Part shown: positions 58,480-64,000 of the stretch, one piece after another
Layout of the letters: each line of letters begins with the position of its first letter
How positions within the stretch are numbered: the first letter of the stretch is position 1
NCBI GenBank assembly: GCA_963682025.1
Contig: OY821519.1
Location: 14,012,571 to 14,076,570, forward strand
DNA length: 64,000 nucleotides
Direction of reading: 5' to 3'
Source of the DNA: Cordilura impudica
Taxonomy: Eukaryota > Arthropoda > Insecta > Diptera > Scathophagidae
Position numbers and translations under genes: made by a program
The notes under the pieces: model-generated
What the model saw: only the letters and a program-made list of their open reading frames with translations
Told to the model about the DNA's origin: nothing
The model's database searches: none

Positions 58480-58701
58480 ATTTAGAAATGAAAATATTGG
58501 AGCTCTAGGCCTTGTTATATTAGTTTTAAATAATAATTTTTTATTTACTTGTTGCCGATATTTCGTCTTTCTTTGAAAGACATCATCTGGGCTTTTAATA
58601 TTAAACTTATCAAGCATAAAACTTAAAAACAATAATGAGTTGTTTCATCAACGTCTAATTACTAACTGAAAAAGGTCAAATAAAATTAAAAATTATATTT
58701 A
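58480..58701 (-). mobile_element. Penelope-like fragment inserted in foldback array
   Basis: 222 bp flanked by an exact 13-bp duplication TTACATGTTTAAT (58467-58479, 58702-58714). Minus strand: CAGATGA (58589-58583), perfect stem GTCTTTC/GAAAGAC, then GAAA (58564-58561). This is the Penelope/hammerhead-type signature with one change (CAG for CTG). Confidence 0.55.
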
Positions 58702-58825
58702 TTACATGTTTAATTTTTTATTTTTCATTTTTTATTTTTCATTTTTCATTTTTTATTTTTCATTTTTAATTTTTTATTTTTAATTTTTATTTTTTATTTT
58801 TCGTTTTTCATTTTTAATTTTTAAT

Positions 58826-59595
58826 TTTTATACCCTATACCACTATGTGGTTTGGGTATAATGACTTTGTGCTGCTGTTTGTAACAACCAAAAATATTTG
58901 ACCTAGACCCATCTTTAATTATACCCATCGAATCAGAATCACTTTCTGAGTTGATTTAACAATGTCCGTCCGTCTGTGTGTCCATGTAAAGCTTGTAATC
59001 AAGCTGCAGGTCGCAAATATGAATGTATTTTGATGAAATTTGGTATATAAGCTTTTATCGGCCATGGGATGAACGCTATTGAAATTGGTGAGAATCGGTC
59101 CATGTTCAGACCTAGCCCCCATACAAATTACCCATATGAAATCGACATAAATTGCCATAAGATCCAAATTGTCATATAGATCTTACTCAAATTGGGTTTG
59201 TATGCGTTCATTACATCCACTAATGAGTAGTCCAAAAATGATCCCTTTGACCCCATATAGAGCTGCTTCCCGATCTTCAGTTAAATCTATTAAAAAACAA
59301 AAATATTGCACTGATTCTCCTCAAATTTTGTTTGTACATATTTTTGCAAAATACAAGAGACTTTACCAAACATGATCAGGATCGGTCCATTTTTGGACCT
59401 AGTCCCTTTACAGATATAGCATCCGATATGAACTTTTTCATATCTGCAGCCAAAAAAATTAATAAAAATCGCACTCAAATTTGGTTTATGCTTATTTTCT
59501 ATATCGAAGTAGTTGGACCGAAAGATAGGGTCTCTAAACCATGGTATAGGGTATCATATAGTCGGTCTAGACCGACTATAATTTTCTTACTTGTT
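58826..59595 (+). mobile_element. DINE-1-like family 1, copy D16
   Basis: Two GTCC units; the 3' part (ATCGAAGTAGTTGGACCGAA, CTCTAAACCATGG) matches the left-arm copy of FB-1 rather than its neighbours. Confidence 0.9.
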
Positions 59596-59604
59596 TATTT
59601 TTCA

Positions 59605-60421
59605 TTTTTATACCCTATACCACTATGTGGTTTGGGTATAATGACTTTGTGCTGCTGTTTGTAACAACCAAAAATATTTGACCTAGACCCATCTTTAATT
59701 ATACCGATCGAATCAGAATCACTTTCTGAGTTGCTTTAACAATGTCCGTCCGTCCGCCCGTCCGTCCGTTCGTCCGTCCGTCCGTCCGTCCGTCCGTCTG
59801 TGTGTCCATGTAAACCTTGTAATCAAATTGCAGGTCGCAAATATGAATATATTTTGATGAAATTTGGTATATAAGCTTTTATCGGCCATGGGATGAACGC
59901 TGTTGAAATTGGTGAGAATCGGTCCATGTTCAGACCTAGCCCCCATACAAATTACCCATATGAAATCGACATAAATTGCCATAAGATCCAAATTGTCATA
60001 TAGATCTTACTCAAATTGGGTTTGTATGCGTTCATTACATCCACTAATGAGTAGTCCAAAAATGATCCCTTTGACCCCATATAGAGCTGCTTCCCGATCT
60101 TCACCTAAATCTATTAAAAAACAAAAATATTGCACTGATTCTCCTCAAATTTTGTTTGTACATATTTTTGCAAAATACAAGAGACTTTACCAAACATGAT
60201 CAGGATCGGTCCATTTTTGGACCTAGTCCCTTTATAGATATAGCATCCGATATGAACTTTTTCATATCTGCAGCCAAAAAAATTAATAAAAATCCCACTC
60301 AAATTTGGTTTTTGCTTATTTTCAATGTCCAGTTAGTTGGGCCTAAGAGATAGGGTTTCTAAACGCATGGTATAGGGTATCGTATAGTCGGTCTAGACCG
60401 ACTATAATTTTCTTACTTGTT
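59605..60421 (+). mobile_element. DINE-1-like family 1, copy D17
   Basis: About a dozen GTCC-type units, some mutated (GCCC, GTTC). Only ~10 bp of array separates it from the previous copy. Confidence 0.9.
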
Positions 60422-60444
60422 ATTTTTTATTTTTCGTTTTTCAT

Positions 60445-61187
60445 TTTTATACCCTATACCACTATGTGGTTTGGGTATAATGACTTTGTGCTGCTGTTTG
60501 TAACAACCAAAAATATTTGACCTAGACCCATCTTTAATTATACCGATCGAATCAGAATCACTTTCTGAGTTGATTTAACAATGTCCGTCCGTCCGTCTGT
60601 GTGTCCATGTAAACCTTGTAATCAGACCGCAGGTCGCAAATATGAATATATTTTGATGAAGTTTGGTATATAAGCTTTTATCGGCCATGGGATGAACGCT
60701 GTTGAAACTGGTGAGAATCGGTCCATGTTCAGACCTAGCCCCCATACAAATTACACATATGAAATCGACATAAATTGCCATAAGATCCAAATTGTGATAT
60801 AGATCTTACTCAAATTGGGTTTGTATGCGTTCATTACATCCACTAATGAGTAGTCCAAAAATGATCCCTTTGACCCCATATAGAGCTGCTTCCCGATCTT
60901 CACATAAATCTATTAAAAAACAAAAATATTGCACTGATTCTTCTCAAATTTTGTTTGTACATATTTTTGCAAAATACAAGAGACTTTACCAAACATGATC
61001 AGGATCGGTCCATTTTTGGACCTAGTCCCTTTATAGATATAGCATCCGATATGAACTTTTTCACTCAAATTTGGTTTTTGCTTATTTTCTATATCCAGTT
61101 AGTTGGGCGTAAGAGATAGGGTCTCTAAACGCATGGTATAGGGTATCATATAGTCGGTCTCAGCCGACTATAGTTTTCTTACTTGTT
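60445..61187 (+). mobile_element. DINE-1-like family 1, copy D18
   Basis: Three GTCC units; internal deletion near 61062 (TTTTTCA|CTCAAATTTGG). Tail hairpin AGTCGGTCTCAGCCGACT is identical to that of the FB-1 right-arm copy. Confidence 0.9.
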
Positions 61188-61645
61188 ATATTTAATTTTT
61201 TTATTTTTCATGTTTTATTTTTCGTTTTTCATTTTTTATTTTTCATTTTTCAATTTTTATATTTCATTTTTTTATTTTTCATTTTTTATTTTTCATTTTT
61301 TATTTTTCATTATTCATTTTTAATTTTTCGTTTTTCGTTTTTTATTTTTAATTTTTTATTTTTCATTTTTTATTTTTCATGTTTTATTTTTTATTTTTCA
61401 TTTTTTATTTTTCATTTTTTTTTTTTCATTTTTTATTTTTCATTTTCAAACAGGTTATCATAATATCATAATTTTTTCAACAATACAATCAAATTTCGTC
61501 TTACGACTCTCATGTTACACTCACATGTTACACTTACATGTTACGCTGTTTTTGAAATTTTCCCCCCCTGCGCGTATAGATGTTTACACATCTAAAAAAA
61601 ATTCATAGAGTTTGCACTCGAATTTCGACGGCTGGGATCTGCTAG

Positions 61646-62650
61646 TTATTATAGAACATTTAAAGCAATCCAACTCAAAAGCTTTTTTTTTATATCAGAA
61701 AAAATATGAAAACAGTCCTAGAGAAGGTTGAAGATGATTCCAAATATGACATACTCTAATTTAAAATTATGGTTCAAGAATTGTAAGAGGTATTCGAAGT
61801 ATCTAAATTTGTATATTTCGGATAGAATGAATGAAGGTGAAGACATCAACTACAAAAATAGGCTATCCTATGTCTATGTTTCCAGAAAACAGTAGTTCAT
61901 TTCTAGCATTAGTAAGGCATGAACGAAACGGTATCTTACATGCTTTGGTCTTTATGATTTTAAGGCAGTCTTAAAGAAATCTGATTTGTTAAGGAATTTT
62001 TATGATTTTCAAAGTAAGTTTCGAGTCGACAATAACACCAAGGCACTTAAGCGAGTAAACATAACTTCAAAAAACCAAAAAAAAAACCAAAGGAGTCACA
62101 TAGAGCAAGAACACTACTATCGATGTGTAAAATCAAGCTAAATTATGTTGATTGTATCTAAAGAATTATGAAAAGTATTTGAAAAGGAAAAGAAATTTGT
62201 GCAATTTATAAAAATTTTGGTGTGAGATGTATGTACATAGATGAAAACAAAGTTTAAATAAGAAAAAAAAACAAGTTAGGTAATGAATCATAGGTAGTAC
62301 AATAAATGTTAACGGCAAAAATCTGAAAAAAAGTAGCAAATCTTTAATTAAAAATCTGATAAATTAAAGGAATTTATAACTTTATACTTACTTGATCACC
62401 AGAATTGCAGGGTTCACATCAACTCGGGTGGTTGGAAGCAAATATCTGGGATTACTGGTGCCAGAATTGATTGATCACCTTAGGGAACTCTTTCAGATAG
62501 ATATTCAGACAAGGGATGCGGTATTATAATACCCATAATACCTAAAACACAAATTATATGAATTAGCACTTTTGCAATTATTCTTCTTTAATAATTGCGA
62601 GTACACATTTTCTTCGTCTGGATTATTTCCTGACAGACGACATACATTTT
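61646..62650. other. mostly unrecognised stretch with possible LINE remnant
   Basis: On the minus strand around 62010-62060 a conceptual LKCLGVIVDSKLTL resembles the reverse-transcriptase thumb of jockey-like LINEs, followed by stops. Otherwise nothing recognised; the start of the LTR may lie in 62270-62650. Confidence 0.35.
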
Positions 62651-62654
62651 ATAT

Positions 62655-63135
62655 TTTTTATTCCAAATTAAATTTAAGCATAAGTTTGCTTCGTTCCCAA
62701 TATATAAAATTGCAACGAAACACACTTATGATAAATAATTTTCAAGTTAAATTTAAGAACCAATAACATCCGTTAAACATAAGTTTGCTTCGTTCCCAAG
62801 ATATAGAATTGCAACGAAACACACTTATGCTAAACATTTTTCAAGCTAAATTTAAAAACCAATAACATATATATATAATTGCAACAAATACATTTTGGCT
62901 GAACTAAAATATGCTAACACAAGTTGATTTGTTCCCAAACTACACCGGAAACAAAACACACTTATGATTTTCGAATTAAATACAAAAACAATAACATAAG
63001 TTTGCTTCGTTAACAATACGTAAAAATGTACTGAAACGAAACACACTTATGACAAATATTTTTGGCGAAATCAAAATTGCTAACATAAGGTGTTTGTTAC
63101 CGATGCATTTATACAGGAAACAAAACACACTTATG
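62655..63135. repeat. ~105-bp tandem units with inverted CATAAGT/ACTTATG boxes
   Basis: Five degenerate units each open with ACATAAGTTTGCTTCGTT-like and close with AACGAAACACACTTATG-like sequence, which are near reverse complements. They lie upstream of the LTR end, so they probably belong to U3 of the LTR. Confidence 0.8.
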
Positions 63136-63340
63136 AAATGACGAAATGACAAATGTATCTAGAATAAGTTTTAGCTATAGAATATAAACCAATGTAAATT
63201 TGGAAATTAAGGCAGTAATAAAAAAGTCAGTAATAAAGACAGTTTAAAAACTGAACAAGAAAAAAACAATTTGTCGTTTTTTTTATTTATTAAAAATAAT
63301 AAAGTTTTTTTTTAAAGTATTGAAAAATCAATACATTAAT
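62655..63340 (+). mobile_element. 5' LTR of an LTR retrotransposon (left boundary uncertain)
   Basis: The right boundary is fixed by the primer-binding site starting at 63341. Inside are the tandem inverted boxes, an initiator-like TCAGT (~63227), AATAAAG (63298-63304) and the final ACATTAAT. Without the 3' LTR the start cannot be set; AGTTAGG at ~62275 is another candidate. Confidence 0.5.
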
Positions 63341-63358
63341 TGGCGCAGTCGGTAGGAT
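63341..63358 (+). other. primer-binding site, tRNA-Ser type
   Basis: TGGCGCAGTCGGTAGGAT begins with TGG + CGCAGTCG, complementary to the 3' end of insect tRNA-Ser (acceptor strand GCAGTCG), as used by the 17.6/297 group of gypsy-like elements. Confidence 0.75.
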
Positions 63359-64000
63359 ACTCGGAGTATCCCGCGAATTAATTAAATATTAAATTAATAA
63401 AAAAAAGGAAAATCCTTTTTTTTCGCGAGTTACCAGACTTTTAAGTCTTCACCGAGATCCGCGTAAGAACTATTCTAAAATTTTACAAGTGAATTGTGAA
63501 AAAACTTTCAAAACTGTGAAAGAAAAATTTTTTTTTATAAACTGTTGCTGAAAACGAAGAAAACTCTTCTAACCAAAACAGTAAAAAGTGAAACAAAATT
63601 AATATATATTTTTCTTAACTGTTGCTGAACAAAAAGAACACTTTTACAAACAGGAACTTATATCTAAAAGTGAACATTTTTTTTTAAACAATATTGTTCA
63701 AAACGAAAAACTGTTGCTGAAATAAAAATAAACTGTTTTAAAAACCGATTAAATCAGAAGCAACGAATGCAATTAAAATCCGCTGTGTGAAAAGAAAAAA
63801 AAGCCGTCAGAAACCAGAATCACCGAAACATCATTCAACAAAATAAAAACAAAAAAACATCAGTCAACCAGAAAACATCAACCAACAAGAAACATCAGAA
63901 GATATCAACACCCTAGAGAGAAAGAATATTTACCAACCCCATCTCCATTCAAAGTAAGAATAGATATTTTTAAACTATATTATTATAAAATTATATTATT
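63359..64000 (+). mobile_element. leader region of the LTR retrotransposon (cut by window end)
   Basis: A-rich untranslated leader with repeated AACTGTTGCTGAA-like segments (~63540, 63618, 63710). No gag start is visible before the window ends. Confidence 0.55.

Larger units (their letters stand above)
56701..61594. mobile_element. foldback half-element FB-2 with four DINE-like units
   Basis: It opens inside the foldback centre (ATCATGTGAGTCCGATCGCA), passes the inner module (to TTAACCGGTTAA at ~56861-56872) and arrays, carries four full or nearly full plus-strand DINE-like copies, and ends with the outer module (AACAGGTTATCATAATATCA ... GCGCGTATAGATGTTTACAC). The mirrored arm is absent. The last ~490 bp are almost identical to the right end of FB-1. 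Confidence 0.8.
56341..61645 (+). mobile_element. Helitron-type element, copy H6, split by foldback half-element
   Basis: Starts A|TCTATAATATTAATTGGCAA at 56341; the homologous body runs to ~56690. The 3' end resumes at ~61605 with GTTTGCACTCGAATTTCGAC and closes CTGCTAG|T at 61645. The 4.9 kb between is FB-2. Confidence 0.75.

Noticed and set aside
13958..60790. Recurrent 62-98-residue peptides (RRTDGRTDGR..., MSGIFINFFGCRYEK...)
   Set aside because: They recur only because the DINE-like copies recur, on both strands and with stops or indels between copies; the RTDG part is the GTCC microsatellite.

Overview
This is AT-rich, gene-poor eukaryotic DNA, almost certainly from a fly (Diptera, probably a higher brachyceran). 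The grounds are one RR-type (chitin-binding) cuticle protein gene with normal splice sites, a retrotransposon primer-binding site of the tRNA-Ser type used by the 17.6/297 group, repeats built like Drosophila DINE-1/INE-1, several mariners, and I/LOA-, R1- and jockey/CR1-like LINE fossils. There is no bacterial or operon structure. Species is not determinable from the sequence.

The only convincing host gene is on the minus strand: coding exon A at 23308..23031, a 2.87-kb intron, and coding exon B at 20157..19518. Joined, they give a 305-residue secreted cuticle protein with a complete Rebers-Riddiford domain split by the intron and an unusual Asn-rich then highly acidic tail. The intron holds a DINE-like copy and a ~0.9-kb heptamer array ending in a foldback-element terminus.

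Everything else is repeats, often nested. 1-7.8 kb: a Tc1-like inverted-repeat remnant, a strong 133-bp hairpin, a tandem array, a GGCGATTTTTG array, a 377-bp Helitron-type element and a TIR element (family M1). 7.8-9.9 kb: two different DINE-like families side by side. 12.5-15.8 kb: a mariner remnant, two DINE-like copies and a Harbinger-like MITE. 15.8-17.8 kb: a long GGCGATTTTTG array. 24.5-27.5 kb: an 18-bp quasi-palindromic minisatellite interrupted by a Helitron-type element, a tRNA-like SINE and a Penelope-like remnant. 27.5-33.3 kb: nested DINE, M1, foldback and Helitron copies. 33.3-38.6 kb: a complete ~5.3-kb foldback element. 40.9-44.3 kb: two ~1.28-kb DD41D-type mariners. 44.9-48.2 kb: an ordered 36-41-bp repeat, then a LINE with one stop codon. 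49.7-53.1 kb: a dead mariner split by two LINE fragments. 56.3-61.6 kb: half a foldback element with four DINE-like units, inside a Helitron-type element. 62.6-64.0 kb: the 5' LTR, tRNA-Ser primer-binding site and leader of an LTR retrotransposon whose body lies beyond the window.

The most novel-looking object is the foldback family. It has a short conserved terminal module, a conserved inner module with TTAACCGGTTAA, and arms of simple-sequence arrays carrying DINE-like elements. Different DINE-like subfamilies sit in the two arms of one element, and one arm carries four units, so the arms seem to grow and exchange by recombination. It has no visible coding capacity, so mobility would need a transposase from elsewhere.
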